Origin: Tepidisphaera sp.
Lineage (GTDB): Bacteria; Planctomycetota; Phycisphaerae; Phycisphaerales; UBA1924
DNA: 64,000 bases
Assembly: GCA_016124375.1 (NCBI GenBank)
Contig: WGNV01000003.1
Coordinates: 186,001-250,000 of the forward strand
Direction of reading: 5' to 3'
Every line of letters starts with the position of its first letter. The stretch's first letter is position 1. Below are positions 20,276 through 32,125 of this stretch, piece by piece. The notes under the pieces are model-generated. The model searched no databases. It worked only from the letters and a program-made list of their open reading frames with translations, and was not told where the DNA came from. A program made the translations under genes and the position numbers.

Positions 20276-21307
20276 ATGTGGGATCGAATCAAGACCATCC
20301 TGGTAGTGACGGGGATCACGTGCCTGATCTGGATTTTTGCGGAGTCTGAAGGGCTGCGCACGACGGATGTTGACCTGCAGATCCAGCTGGACGCCGAACC
20401 TGGTGCGGACCGGGTGGTGGAGGTGCTCGACCCGCCCGCGCCGAGCAACGTCATCCGCATCAGCGCTTCGCTGGAGGGGTCGGCGGACGCGATCGACCTG
20501 GCGACGCGCCGGGCTCGCAAGGGCCCGCTGCTGATCAGCCCGGGGCTGCCGGGTTTCAGCAAGGACCCCGGCGAGCAGACAGTGAGCATGAGCGCGTTGC
20601 TGAGCGTGCAGCCGGAGCTTCGCGGGCTGGGGCTCACGTTCAAGAAGACCGAGCCGGAGAATGTGAAGGTGTTCGTCGATAGCCTGGCGACGCGGCAACT
20701 GCCGACGCGCCTCCTGGCGAACGGGGGCGACATCGATGGCCCGGCGGACATCAAGCCCGACCAGGTGACGGTGTCGGGCCCGGCGCGGGCGATCGCGAAG
20801 ATTCCCAAGGACGCCGCGGCGACCATCACGCTGGACGCGGACACGTTTTCGAGGCTGGTGGCAGGGCGGCGCGAGACGCTGCTGAACATGCGGCTGTCGC
20901 CGCCGCCGGAGATCGCGAACCTGCCCCGGGTGAAGCTCAGCCCGGCGACGGCGGACGTGAACCTGACGGTGCGCAGCCGCCTGGCGTCGATCAAGCTGGG
21001 CACGGTGCCGGTGCACATCCGGATTGCGCCGGCGGAGATGGCGAAGTTTGACGTGTCGATCCGCGAGGGGGAGCAGACGCTGACGGACGTGACGGTGACG
21101 GGCCCGGCGGACTTCATCAAGCAGGTGGAGGCGAAGGCGATACCGATCGTGGCGGAGGTGCCGCTGAGTTATGAGGAGTTGGAGCGGCGGATTCCGCAGA
21201 AGGACGCGGTGTTTACGCTGACGCCCCAGTTGCCGACGCCGGTGAAGTTTGAGGTGGCGAACCGAACGGTGCACCTGACGATCAAGCCGCGCGAGGCGAA
21301 GAACTAA
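20276..21307 (+). CDS. cdaR: YbbR-domain membrane protein (CdaR-like), 343 aa
   Basis: A single N-terminal membrane helix (about 8-22, ILVVTGITCLIWIFA) carries an extracytoplasmic part made of repeated YbbR-like beta domains; conserved phrases such as PDQVTVSGPARAIAKI and DVTVTGPADFIKQVE mark repeat ends. CdaR proteins bind CdaA and tune c-di-AMP output, and the gene order cdaA-cdaR supports that assignment. The 3' end overlaps the convergent zinc-ribbon membrane gene by 4 bases (21304-21307). Confidence 0.85.
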   Translation: MWDRIKTILVVTGITCLIWIFAESEGLRTTDVDLQIQLDAEPGADRVVEVLDPPAPSNVIRISASLEGSADAIDLATRRARKGPLLISPGLPGFSKDPGEQTVSMSALLSVQPELRGLGLTFKKTEPENVKVFVDSLATRQLPTRLLANGGDIDGPADIKPDQVTVSGPARAIAKIPKDAAATITLDADTFSRLVAGRRETLLNMRLSPPPEIANLPRVKLSPATADVNLTVRSRLASIKLGTVPVHIRIAPAEMAKFDVSIREGEQTLTDVTVTGPADFIKQVEAKAIPIVAEVPLSYEELERRIPQKDAVFTLTPQLPTPVKFEVANRTVHLTIKPREAKN

Positions 21308-22059
21308 GGCGGGGGGGCGGGCAGAGCGGCGGCGGGAAGGGCTTGGCCGCACTCCGGGCAGGCGGCAGCGCCGGCGGGCAGGCCGGCGAGGGAGTAGCGG
21401 CACGCCGGGCAGACGCCCTGGGCGAGGCGGCGTTCGCGTCGGCGGCGGCGGAGATACGCCGGCACGAAGAACAGGTTGACGATGGCGACGGCCGCGAGCG
21501 GGAGCATGATGAGATCGTGGAGGATGCCGGGCCAGTCGAGGCGGGTTTGGGTGCGGGGGGGGTCGTCGAGGTTTGAGGTGGTGGCGTCTTCGTGGGGCAT
21601 GTAGTGGGTGGCGATGTATTCGCGGGCGGCCAAGGAAACACGCTCGGGTACGTGCGTCACTGAGACATCAAATGGATGGATCAAATAGCGGGCGCCGCGG
21701 GTGCGCGACCAGGGGGCGAGGAAGCCGTCGTCCCTGTCGAGGCGTTGCCGCCAGAAGGCGAACGCCGTCTCCGGATGTTCCTGCAGCGCGCGGCTGATTT
21801 CATCGGCGCTGTCGTCCCAGGTGAAGATCTTCGGGCCGGCGTCACTTTCGATGACGAAGTGGATGTCGCGGTCGGAAGCCCCTCGCTGCGGGCGGAGCAC
21901 GAGTCTCGCCAGCGGGGTTTGGCGCTGCGACCAGAGGGCGGCAACCAGAACAAAGTCTGAGGTCACGATCAGCAGCAGGGCCGCGGCCAGCGCGGGGTGG
22001 CCACGCCAGCGACGCAGCCTTGATTCACGCGAGCCAGGTTTCGCGCCGACTTTGGGCAT
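21304..22059 (-). CDS. Membrane protein with C-terminal zinc ribbon, 251 aa
   Basis: Membrane segments at about 26-43 (AALLLIVTSDFVLVAALW) and 175-195 (HDLIMLPLAAVAIVNLFFV) flank an exported ~130-residue middle. The cytoplasmic C-terminus has a zinc ribbon, CPACRYSLAGLP...ACPECGQ, of the CPxCxYxL type that recurs in planctomycete membrane proteins. Function unknown. It is a paralogue of the next gene (same architecture, both with GHP.LAA.L near the first helix and PAYLRRRR before the ribbon), with the two genes in tandem 48 bases apart. Confidence 0.75.
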   Translation of the reverse strand: MPKVGAKPGSRESRLRRWRGHPALAAALLLIVTSDFVLVAALWSQRQTPLARLVLRPQRGASDRDIHFVIESDAGPKIFTWDDSADEISRALQEHPETAFAFWRQRLDRDDGFLAPWSRTRGARYLIHPFDVSVTHVPERVSLAAREYIATHYMPHEDATTSNLDDPPRTQTRLDWPGILHDLIMLPLAAVAIVNLFFVPAYLRRRRRERRLAQGVCPACRYSLAGLPAGAAACPECGQALPAAALPAPPP

Positions 22060-22107
22060 CCGAGCAAGTATTGGATGTGAATCTCTCGAGCGTTTCGAAC
22101 GCCCGAA

Positions 22108-22881
22108 TCACGCCGGGGCGAGGATGGGCCCGGAGTTTTCAATCCGCTGGCCGCACTCGGGGCACACGCCCGCGTCGCTTGGGAGCCCCGCCACCGGGTA
22201 GCGGCACTTGGTGCAGAGGCTCCTCGCCTGCCTTGCTTCGTGGCGGCGGCGGCGCAGGTACGCGGGGATTCGCACGATGCCGAGCAGGGCCAAGAGATCC
22301 AGCGGCACCATCACGGCGTCGTGGGCGATGCCCCACGCCCGAAGGTTCCAAAAGAAGCTGTCCAACGTGAGTGGATCGGCGTCGGATTGATAGCAGACGT
22401 TGTATTCGGGGGTGTCCTGGAGCATGGCGGCACGAACGTACTTTCGGACAAAATCGTCGACGGCACGCGGAGCCGGGTTGTCTTCGTGGTCGGCCGTGAC
22501 CAGGCGCAGGGCGTGCCGCTGCCACCACGGCGCGAGCAGGCCGATGCAGGTGTCGTCATCTTGAGGGTCGACAGCGTAGAGGTGTTTGCGCTCGTCCTCG
22601 TTCATGGCGTTGACGCGCGGATCGTCGTAGCCGTCGCCGAGCAGGCGAAGACCCTTGGGGCCGTCGTAGATGCAGCAGAGCGTTTCGCGGCAGCCGCAAT
22701 CGCCGTCGCTATCGCCCCGGGCCCAGGCCAGCACGCGACCGGCGGGGGACGAAGGATGCTGGTCCGCGACCAGGTATGCGTCGGAGGCACCGACGAGGGC
22801 GAGGACGGCCGCGAGCAATGGGTGGCCGAGCCAGCGGCGGCTGAGGAGCCAACGCGATGGTGCCCGCATGTTGGGTTTCAT
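22108..22881 (-). CDS. Membrane protein with C-terminal zinc ribbon, paralogue, 257 aa
   Basis: Same layout as the downstream neighbour: helix at about 20-38 (LLAAVLALVGASDAYLVAD), exported middle, second helix near 195-215, then IPAYLRRRRHEARQARSLCTKCRYPVAGLP..GVCPECGQ. The middle is Cys/Asp-rich (DSDGDCGCRETLCC), possibly metal-binding, and differs from its paralogue. ATG 22879-22881 is preferred to a longer frame because it gives a short basic N-terminus before the first helix. Function unknown. Confidence 0.7.
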   Translation of the reverse strand: MKPNMRAPSRWLLSRRWLGHPLLAAVLALVGASDAYLVADQHPSSPAGRVLAWARGDSDGDCGCRETLCCIYDGPKGLRLLGDGYDDPRVNAMNEDERKHLYAVDPQDDDTCIGLLAPWWQRHALRLVTADHEDNPAPRAVDDFVRKYVRAAMLQDTPEYNVCYQSDADPLTLDSFFWNLRAWGIAHDAVMVPLDLLALLGIVRIPAYLRRRRHEARQARSLCTKCRYPVAGLPSDAGVCPECGQRIENSGPILAPA

Positions 22882-22916
22882 GGAATTAAGATCGTGCGTC
22901 TGATGAGGGCGCAATG

Positions 22917-22948
22917 AAAAACCCCGCGATGTATCGCATCGCGGGGTT
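22917..22948 (-). terminator. Rho-independent terminator
   Basis: AACCCCGCGATG (22920-22931) and CATCGCGGGGTT (22937-22948) pair perfectly over 12 bases; on the minus strand a TTTTT run follows (22921-22917). It resembles the ppdK terminator at 23655-23685 and marks the left edge of the duplicated ppdK 3' region. Confidence 0.8.
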
Positions 22949-22974
22949 CGGTTGGACTTTCGATGTCGCCGGGA

Positions 22975-23115
22975 CACCGGCAGGGACCGCCGGGCCACCC
23001 AAGAGGCCCCAAGAGGCCCTAAGAGCCGCCCCTCTCGGAGAGAGGGGCCACCCGGAGAGCCGACCTACCTAAGCCGCCTTACTTCCCGTCCTTGATGGCC
23101 GCCTGAGCCGCGGCG
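22975..23115 (-). pseudogene. Duplicated remnant of the ppdK 3' end
   Basis: Three blocks match the true end of ppdK and its downstream flank, in the same order: 23079-23115 equals 23766-23802 with one change in 37 bases and still encodes AAAQAAIKDGK-stop on the minus strand; 23054-23070 equals 23749-23765 exactly; 22975-23006 equals 23710-23741 with one change. A similar hairpin terminator follows each copy. Upstream of the matching codons the frame no longer resembles ppdK, so the copy is only a tail. Between the two copies lies the 115-residue orphan gene. The rest of the 335-base gap 22882-23216 has no gene. Confidence 0.75.
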
Positions 23116-23216
23116 GGCGCGGGGTAGCCGGGCGTGCGCCCTATGCGAGCGCTAAGAAAACGTTCGTCGTGGGTCAATCGCTCGCTTGCCACGGCGTGCT
23201 CCGAATCACCGGACTT

Positions 23217-23564
23217 CTATGCACCCCAAGCCTGCCCGGTGTACCACGACGGGCGAAGCGCTGCAGGGCCGAAGTAGCCCCAGCCGTTCAATGCGTCCCG
23301 GACTGACGCTTCCGAAGTGTCCGCAACTGGGTTGAGGCAAGAGAGGTAGAGCCCGTTGGCGTCGGCGACTCGACTCAACTTGTCGAAATCGAGCATGTCG
23401 CCAATGTCAATCACCATGCCATTGCGTCCACCGAAATCGGGCAGGAACGCGGCGACCGTGACGACTTCACCTTCGAAGAACACCGAGTACGGGGCCTCGA
23501 CACGCACACCGAGTTCGCGTAGAAGCGGGATGAAATGAGTTTCCTGGATCGGTCGTTCTGGCAT
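23217..23564 (-). CDS. Hypothetical protein, 115 aa
   Basis: Not recognised. A small acidic soluble protein, probably alpha/beta (YSVFFEGEVVTVAAFLPDFGG, then NGMVIDIGDM), with a Trp/Gly/Pro-rich end. Size, acidity and fold pattern recall immunity-type or orphan cargo proteins, but this is impression only. It is bracketed by the two copies of the ppdK 3' flank and has more balanced base composition than neighbouring genes, consistent with insertion. Confidence 0.6.
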   Translation of the reverse strand: MPERPIQETHFIPLLRELGVRVEAPYSVFFEGEVVTVAAFLPDFGGRNGMVIDIGDMLDFDKLSRVADANGLYLSCLNPVADTSEASVRDALNGWGYFGPAALRPSWYTGQAWGA

Positions 23565-23654
23565 GGATTGGCTCAGGTTGTTTTAGGCGTTGGCTTGATC
23601 GTTTGGTGTACGGGCTTGAGTGCGGTTCGGCTGCGACCTTTGGCGGGAACGAAG

Positions 23655-23685
23655 AAAAAACGCGGCGATGCATGGCATCGTCGCG
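23655..23685 (-). terminator. Terminator of ppdK
   Basis: CGCGGCGATG (23661-23670) pairs with CATCGTCGCG (23676-23685), one G-T pair, 5-base loop; on the minus strand TTTTTT follows (23660-23655). It is about 80 bases beyond the ppdK stop. Confidence 0.75.
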
Positions 23686-23766
23686 TGGGGTGTTGAGTCT
23701 GAGTTCAGGCACCGGCGGGGACCGCCGGGCCACCCAAGAGGTCGGCTCGGAGAGCCGACCTACCTA

Positions 23767-26532
<2,766 letters not shown>

Positions 26533-26767
26533 TTCAGAGTGCCTTTCCACTTCGTGCCCGCCTCGGGTGACGGCCGACAGGGAGCCCCTCCCTGCCATCC
26601 GCGCGACACCCCAAGGTTCGGCGTATGAACGGATGATGATGCGGAGCCGAAGGGATTCGCGGCTCCATCGACGCAAAGTCTAGGAACCCCGGCCTTGCCT
26701 GACGACCCTCGCCCGCGTTTCGCGAGCGCAATTCGCGTCCGCGCCCAGCCCCGATACCCTTGCCCGC

Positions 26768-28081
26768 GTGCACGTGACGCCCCTTGAACTGAACGCGACG
26801 CCCCAGGCGGTGCTGGCGGCCTGGCCCGAACAGTGGCCCCTGGCCAGCATCTTTTTCGTGCCGCCAGCCCCCCACTGCGGCATCACCATTCTGGCCCGCC
26901 CGACACGCCGCCTGACCGACGACCAAGCGCGGAAGACGCTCGCAAAGCCATTGACTGCAAGAGTTTGCGATCATGACCTACCCGCGTTCCAAGGCGGGTT
27001 GATCGGGATCGCGAGCTATGAACTTGGCCTGGAGTTTGAGCCAAGGGGGCACTGGGCTGCGGCACCGGCCAAAGCCTGCGACTGGCCCAGGATGATCTGG
27101 TTTGACTGCCCGGACGCGCTGGTCTTCGACCATGCCACTGGGCGTTGGTGGCGGGTGGGTGAGATCGAGATGCCGGAGCTGGGCGAGCGTCGGGAGCGAT
27201 GGTGGCGGGCCGGGCCGCTGACCTCGGCCACTGGGCGGGCGGGGTATGAGGCGGGTGCGGCACGGGTGCTGGAGTACATCCGGGCTGGGGACGTGTATCA
27301 GGCGAATCTTGCGCATTGCCTGGAAGGGGCGTTTGAGGGTTCGACGCGGGGGCTGTTTGGAAGGATGATGCGGGACAGCGGCGCGTGGTACGGGGCGTAT
27401 CTGGAGTGGGAGCAGGGGGAGGAACGCCGCGCGATCGCGAGCCAGAGCCCGGAGCTGTTTCTGGCGTATGACCCCGCGACGCGCACCTTGGAAACGCGGC
27501 CCATGAAGGGCACGGGGCGGGCCGGGCGGGCGGCGGAGCTGGAGAAGAGCCCCAAGGAACAGGCGGAGCTGGCGATGATCGTCGACCTGATGCGGAATGA
27601 TCTTGGCCGCGTGTGCGAGCTGGGGAGCGTCCGGGTGGAGACGCCCCGCACGATCGAGCGGCACGGCCTAGGCGGGGAAGCGTTGCTGCAGGCGACGGCA
27701 ACGGTGCGGGGATCACTGCGGGCGGGCGCGAGCGTGTGGGACGTGCTGCGGGCGACGTTTCCCGGGGGTTCGGTGACCGGGGCGCCGAAGGTGCGGGCGA
27801 TGCAGATCATCGACGAGTTGGAGCCGCGGGCGCGGGGGCCCTATTGCGGGGCGATCGGGTTTGTGAGTGAGAGCGGGCATGTGGCGCTCAACCTGGCGAT
27901 CCGCACGGCGCTGGTGGAAGGCCCGCCCGGGGCGCGACGCGTGTCGTACAGCGTGGGGGCGGGGATCGTGGCGGACAGCGAGGCGAGCAGCGAGTACGCG
28001 GAGACGATGGCCAAGGCGGCGGGTTTCCTGGCGACGTTGGGCGCGGGCGCCGCGCCAGAGGCCTCGAGGGTCATGACATGA
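26768..28081 (+). CDS. pabB: Para-aminobenzoate synthase component I, 437 aa
   Basis: Converts chorismate and ammonia to 4-amino-4-deoxychorismate for folate. The chorismate-binding domain carries ETRPMKGTGRAG (the PMKGT Lys site is characteristic of PabB rather than anthranilate synthase), ELAMIVDLMRNDLGRV, and FPGGSVTGAPKVRAMQIIDELEP followed by RGPYCGAIGF. The N-terminal third is shorter and diverged, with the GGLIGIASYELG block retained. Start GTG 26768, with another GTG two codons later. Its end overlaps the Nudix gene by 4 bases (ATGA), implying co-translation. Confidence 0.92.
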   Translation: MHVTPLELNATPQAVLAAWPEQWPLASIFFVPPAPHCGITILARPTRRLTDDQARKTLAKPLTARVCDHDLPAFQGGLIGIASYELGLEFEPRGHWAAAPAKACDWPRMIWFDCPDALVFDHATGRWWRVGEIEMPELGERRERWWRAGPLTSATGRAGYEAGAARVLEYIRAGDVYQANLAHCLEGAFEGSTRGLFGRMMRDSGAWYGAYLEWEQGEERRAIASQSPELFLAYDPATRTLETRPMKGTGRAGRAAELEKSPKEQAELAMIVDLMRNDLGRVCELGSVRVETPRTIERHGLGGEALLQATATVRGSLRAGASVWDVLRATFPGGSVTGAPKVRAMQIIDELEPRARGPYCGAIGFVSESGHVALNLAIRTALVEGPPGARRVSYSVGAGIVADSEASSEYAETMAKAAGFLATLGAGAAPEASRVMT

Positions 28082-28617
28082 ACGGGCCACGGATTCGGAC
28101 GGACATCGTGGATGTGTATGTGTTTCGGCAGAGGCTGCCCAAAGAGGGGCCGAGCGTCGAGTTCCTGCAGCTTCGGCGCCGCGAGGAGCCCCTGGCGGGA
28201 TCGTGGCAGCCGGTGATGGGGCATGTCGAGGCGGGCGAGACGGCAACGGACGCGGCGGTTCGGGAGCTGCGCGAGGAGATCGGGCTGCAGGCAGCGGGAA
28301 TGGAATGCCTGGGGCTGTGGCAGCTCAATGGCGTGCACCCGTTCTACATGGCCAGGGGCGACGCGATCGTGATGTCGCCACGGTTCGCGGCCCAGGTGCG
28401 GCCGGAGTTTGAACCCCGCTTGTGCGAGGAGCACGACGCGTGGAGATGGGTCGCGCCGGAAGACGTCGAGACGTGCTTCATGTGGCCCGGCCAGCGCCTG
28501 GCGATTCAGGAAGTCATGCGCGAGATCGTGGGCGCGGCGTCACGCTCGCGGGAGCACCTGCGGCTGGACGTGGGGCAGGGTGAGGTCAGGCCCGGTCAGT
28601 CCGGCCCGCCGCTTTGA
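28078..28617 (+). CDS. Nudix hydrolase, 179 aa
   Basis: Hydrolyses a nucleoside diphosphate linked to another moiety. The Nudix box is perfect at residues 48-70 (GHVEAGETATDAAV then RELREEIGL). Its start lies inside the stop of pabB, so the pair is coupled; in several bacteria a Nudix enzyme removes diphosphate from dihydroneopterin triphosphate in folate synthesis, which would suit this context. The sequence alone does not fix the substrate. The ~35 residues after the fold are basic and probably disordered. Confidence 0.9.
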   Translation: MNGPRIRTDIVDVYVFRQRLPKEGPSVEFLQLRRREEPLAGSWQPVMGHVEAGETATDAAVRELREEIGLQAAGMECLGLWQLNGVHPFYMARGDAIVMSPRFAAQVRPEFEPRLCEEHDAWRWVAPEDVETCFMWPGQRLAIQEVMREIVGAASRSREHLRLDVGQGEVRPGQSGPPL

Positions 28618-28792
28618 GGGCGGCGATGACGGCGGGCGGGACGACGAGCAGGGCGGCCAGACCAAGCAGAACACCCCGTCCGGCGCTGGGGGCGGGCGCC
28701 GAGGTGAGCAGGCCCCAGATCAGGCCGGCGCCGGCCGCGACCGTGCACAACCCGATCACAAAGATCCCGGCTCGCTTCATCGGCTCGCTCAT
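28586..28792 (-). CDS. Small two-helix membrane protein, 68 aa
   Basis: Two membrane segments, about 8-29 (GIFVIGLCTVAAGAGLIWGLL) and 38-58 (GVLLGLAALLVVPPAVIAAL), joined by an Ala/Ser/Pro loop. GAGG eight bases upstream supports ATG 28790-28792. Not recognised. Its 3' end overlaps the convergent Nudix gene by 32 bases. Confidence 0.55.
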   Translation of the reverse strand: MSEPMKRAGIFVIGLCTVAAGAGLIWGLLTSAPAPSAGRGVLLGLAALLVVPPAVIAALKAAGRTDRA

Positions 28793-28968
28793 GTCGCCCT
28801 CGCACAGACAGGCCCCCAGGGTGAACACTCCAGGGGGAACTACCGATAACCACCCGAATAGGGAGGGAGCCTAGGCGGGTGTTTGGGTGTCGGCAAGGGG
28901 GTCTGGAAAGGGTGGCGGCTGGGGACGGGTTTGTCCTGAGCCTGGCGCGACGGTATTGTCCGCTCCCT

Positions 28969-31440
28969 GTGAATGAACTGACCCGACGGCACAACTCGCG
29001 GCGCGGCTTTGGTGCGCTGATGCTCGCGCTGGTGGCCGGCGGGAGGGTCGCGCTCGGACAGGACGCCCCCGCGCCCGAGCCACCACCGGTTCGGGAGGGC
29101 GTGCAGACGCCTCAGGACCTGCAGCCCTATGAGGGGCGGCCGGTGAGCAGGGTGATCTTTCTGACCCCCGGAAAGGGGAAGAACGCTCCGAATGTGGCGC
29201 TGGATCCGGAGTTGGAGAAGCTGGCGCGCAACCAGATTCGTCTGCGGGAGGGGATTCCGTTTGCCGCCAAGACGGTGACGGAGGACATCTCGCGGCTGAA
29301 TCGGGTGGGGCGGTTCAAGTCGATTGAAAGCCGCGTGCAGCAGTTGGCGGACGGGTCGGTGGAGCTGGCGTATTTCATGGTGCCGCAGCCGGTGGTGACG
29401 GCGGTGCAGACGGTTGGGAACCGGGAGTTTTCCGACGAGGAGCTGCAGCGGGACATCGATATTTTCGTGGGAACGCCGGTGGACAGCGAGGTGCTGGGGC
29501 GGGCGTGCCGCAAGATCGAGGAGCAGTACCGGGCCAAGGGGTACTTCAACACGCTGTGCACGGTGGACCAGGCGGAGCTGGAGGCGAACGGGATCGTGCT
29601 GTTCAAGATCCGCGAGGGAGATCGGACGGCGATCACGGACATCCGGTTCGAGGGCGTGAAGAGCTTCAACGAGCGGCAGCTGAGGTCGGCGATCAAGACG
29701 ACCGAGGCGGCGTGGCTGCGGTTCATCGATCGCGGGGAGATCGACAACGACAAGCTGGACGACGACGTCGCCAACATCATCGACTTCTACAAGGATCGCG
29801 GGTACATCGACGTGCGGGCGGACCGGGTCATCACGCCCAGCCCGGACGGGAAGGAAGCGATCGTCACGTTCATCGTGGACGAAGGGCGGGTGTACACGCT
29901 GCGGAATCTGGCGCTGGACTTTGACAAGGACAGCGACCCGGTGTTCAGCGCCGAGCAGTTGCAGGGGCTGATGCTGATCAAGCCGGGCGACCAGTACAGC
30001 GAGAAGAAGCTGAAGGATTCGATCAAGGCGATCCAGGATGCCTACGGCACGCTGGGGTACGTGGACGCCCGGGTCGCCCGGCGCGACCTGCGGGACGGGG
30101 AGAAGGCCGAGGTCGACATTCGGCTGGGCGTGCGGCCGGGGCGGCGGTTCAAGACCGGCAACATCGAGATCCAGGGCAACAGCGGGACGAAGGACCACGT
30201 CATCAGGCGGCAGATGACGCTGGCGCCGGACCGGCCGCTGGACACGCTGGCGCTGGAAGAGAGCAAGAAGCGGATCGAGAACACGCGGCTGTTCGGGGCG
30301 AACACGGTGAGGACGACGATCCTGCCCGAGCGCGACGATGAGCCCGGGTATCGCGACGTGCTGGTGGAGGTGGGCGAGACCAACACGGGCTCGTTCAACG
30401 TCGGGGCGGGGATCACCAGCGACTCGGGGCTTGTCGGGCAGATCAGCCTTTCGCAGCGGAACTTCGATATCACCGACGTGCCGGACTCGCTGGGCGAGCT
30501 GTTCACGGGCGAGTCGTTCCACGGCGGGGGTCAGACGCTGAGCCTGAACGTGCTGCCCGGCACGCGAAGCCAGTACTACTCGCTGTCGCTGAGCGATCCG
30601 TATGTGTTCGACACCAACTACTCGGCCAGCGGCGAGGTGTACTTCCGCAAGCGCCAGTACGTCGGGTATGACGAGCAGCGCTACGGAGCGAAGGTGACGC
30701 TGGGGCGGCGGTTCGGCTCGCAATGGACGATCGGCGTGCCGGTGCGGGCCGAGCGCGTGGAGCTGACGAGCATCGATTCGGATGCGCCGACGGACTTCTT
30801 CGCGGCGCAGGACGCGGCGGACCTTGGGTCGGTGGGCGTGTCGCTGGTGCGGTCGTCGGTGGACAACTTCGCGTTCCCCAGCAAGGGAAGCAAGATCGAG
30901 TTCGACGCCGAGCGGATCTTCGGCGATTACAACTTCACCAAGCTCAACGCGGAATACACGCGGTATTTCAAGCTGGATGAAGACGTGCTGGGCGCCAAGA
31001 CCACGCTCAAGCTGACCGGGCGGGTGGCGTACATCCCCGAGGGGCAGGGCGAGGCGCCGTTTTATGAGCGGTATTACCTGGGCGGCGAATCGTTCCGCGG
31101 CTTTGGGTTCCGCGGGGTGGCGCCGGGGGGCATCCGCAACGACAACGGGCAGCCGGCCAACCTGACGGTGGGCGGGACGTTCCTGACGTTCCTGGGCGCC
31201 GAGGTGAGGCGGCCGATCCTGACCGACGTGCTGTCGGTGGTGGGCTTCGTGGATTCGGGCACGGTGAACGACAACGTGAGCCTGTCGCCCTATCGCTTGT
31301 CGGTGGGCGCGGGGCTGCGGATCTATGTGCCCAACCTGAGCCCGGCGCCGCTGGCGTTTGACTTCGGCTTCCCGATCATCAAAGAGTCGACGGACCAGAA
31401 GCGCCTGTTCACGTTCAGCATCGACGTGCCGTTCAGGTAA
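28969..31440 (+). CDS. bamA: Outer membrane assembly factor BamA (Omp85 family), about 823 aa
   Basis: Core of the machine that inserts beta-barrel proteins into the outer membrane. A signal peptide lies at about residues 10-30 (FGALMLALVAGGRVALGQ). Several POTRA domains follow (for example FKSIESRVQQLADGSVELAY; ITDIRFEGVKSFNERQL; GYIDVRADRVITPSPDG; FKTGNIEIQGNSGTKDHVIR). The last ~380 residues form the barrel, with repeated alternating strands and the loop-6 motif RGFGFRG. The start is uncertain: GTG 28969 is used because it gives a compact signal peptide, but the frame is open to 28879. Its presence implies an outer membrane, consistent with planctomycetes. Confidence 0.92.
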   Translation: MNELTRRHNSRRGFGALMLALVAGGRVALGQDAPAPEPPPVREGVQTPQDLQPYEGRPVSRVIFLTPGKGKNAPNVALDPELEKLARNQIRLREGIPFAAKTVTEDISRLNRVGRFKSIESRVQQLADGSVELAYFMVPQPVVTAVQTVGNREFSDEELQRDIDIFVGTPVDSEVLGRACRKIEEQYRAKGYFNTLCTVDQAELEANGIVLFKIREGDRTAITDIRFEGVKSFNERQLRSAIKTTEAAWLRFIDRGEIDNDKLDDDVANIIDFYKDRGYIDVRADRVITPSPDGKEAIVTFIVDEGRVYTLRNLALDFDKDSDPVFSAEQLQGLMLIKPGDQYSEKKLKDSIKAIQDAYGTLGYVDARVARRDLRDGEKAEVDIRLGVRPGRRFKTGNIEIQGNSGTKDHVIRRQMTLAPDRPLDTLALEESKKRIENTRLFGANTVRTTILPERDDEPGYRDVLVEVGETNTGSFNVGAGITSDSGLVGQISLSQRNFDITDVPDSLGELFTGESFHGGGQTLSLNVLPGTRSQYYSLSLSDPYVFDTNYSASGEVYFRKRQYVGYDEQRYGAKVTLGRRFGSQWTIGVPVRAERVELTSIDSDAPTDFFAAQDAADLGSVGVSLVRSSVDNFAFPSKGSKIEFDAERIFGDYNFTKLNAEYTRYFKLDEDVLGAKTTLKLTGRVAYIPEGQGEAPFYERYYLGGESFRGFGFRGVAPGGIRNDNGQPANLTVGGTFLTFLGAEVRRPILTDVLSVVGFVDSGTVNDNVSLSPYRLSVGAGLRIYVPNLSPAPLAFDFGFPIIKESTDQKRLFTFSIDVPFR

Positions 31441-31549
31441 GCGTTGCCGCTCCGCGCGGAGGGAAGGCCAAAAGCGCGTGCGATCACGGGAACGCCCCGA
31501 TGATCGCCGCGGGAGACAGGCTGGGATGTGCTGGCGGCGCGCGGAGAGA

Positions 31550-32125
31550 TCAGCGGCGGCGGCGCGCGGCCGCGAGAAGGCCGACCGAGAACATGAGGGT
31601 CATGCCCGGTGCGGGGACGGAGACGGCGCCGGTGCGGCCGGCGAAGTTGGTCTCTGAGTTTGCGCCCACGGAGAACGAGCTGCCCGAGATGCCGTTGCGG
31701 AAGAGGGCCGAGGTGCCGTTGGAGGGGAGGGCGCCGTAGGTGAAGACGTCGATGCCGGCGGCGTAGTTGAGCGAGCCGCCGGTGCGGGAGAGGAAGTTGC
31801 TGGGGATGATGTAATCCGGGGTGACGCTGCCGGGCAGAGCCTGGTAGGCGCTGGTGGCGACGAGGAAGTACCGGTCGGCGGTGTTGCTGGGCAGGGGGAG
31901 GTTGGTCGGGAAGGTGAAGGTGGAGGCGGCGACGATGTTGTGCCCGGCGAGGAACTGCTCGCTGGCGTCGCCGAAGACCTCGTGGAACTCGATGAACTGA
32001 ACGTTGCCGGTGGAATCGGAGTAGAGCTGCGAGACTCTCCATGTGTGGAAGGTGGCCAGGGCCGGGGTGGCCGCCAGGAGGGAGAGACCGGTGCAGGCGA
32101 GGGTGAGGCGGCGGAAGTGGTTCAT
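31550..32125 (-). CDS. PEP-CTERM sorted secreted protein, 191 aa
   Basis: A signal peptide (about 1-24, ending TPALA) and the C-terminal tail VPAPGMTLMFSVGLLAAARRRR define an exported protein processed by an exosortase-like system. The body resembles a beta-sandwich (THTWRVSQLYSDSTGNVQFIEFHEVF), a pattern often annotated as lamin-tail-like in such proteins, but I cannot name it. ATG 32123-32125 starts a typical signal peptide. No operon partner. Confidence 0.82.
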   Translation of the reverse strand: MNHFRRLTLACTGLSLLAATPALATFHTWRVSQLYSDSTGNVQFIEFHEVFGDASEQFLAGHNIVAASTFTFPTNLPLPSNTADRYFLVATSAYQALPGSVTPDYIIPSNFLSRTGGSLNYAAGIDVFTYGALPSNGTSALFRNGISGSSFSVGANSETNFAGRTGAVSVPAPGMTLMFSVGLLAAARRRR

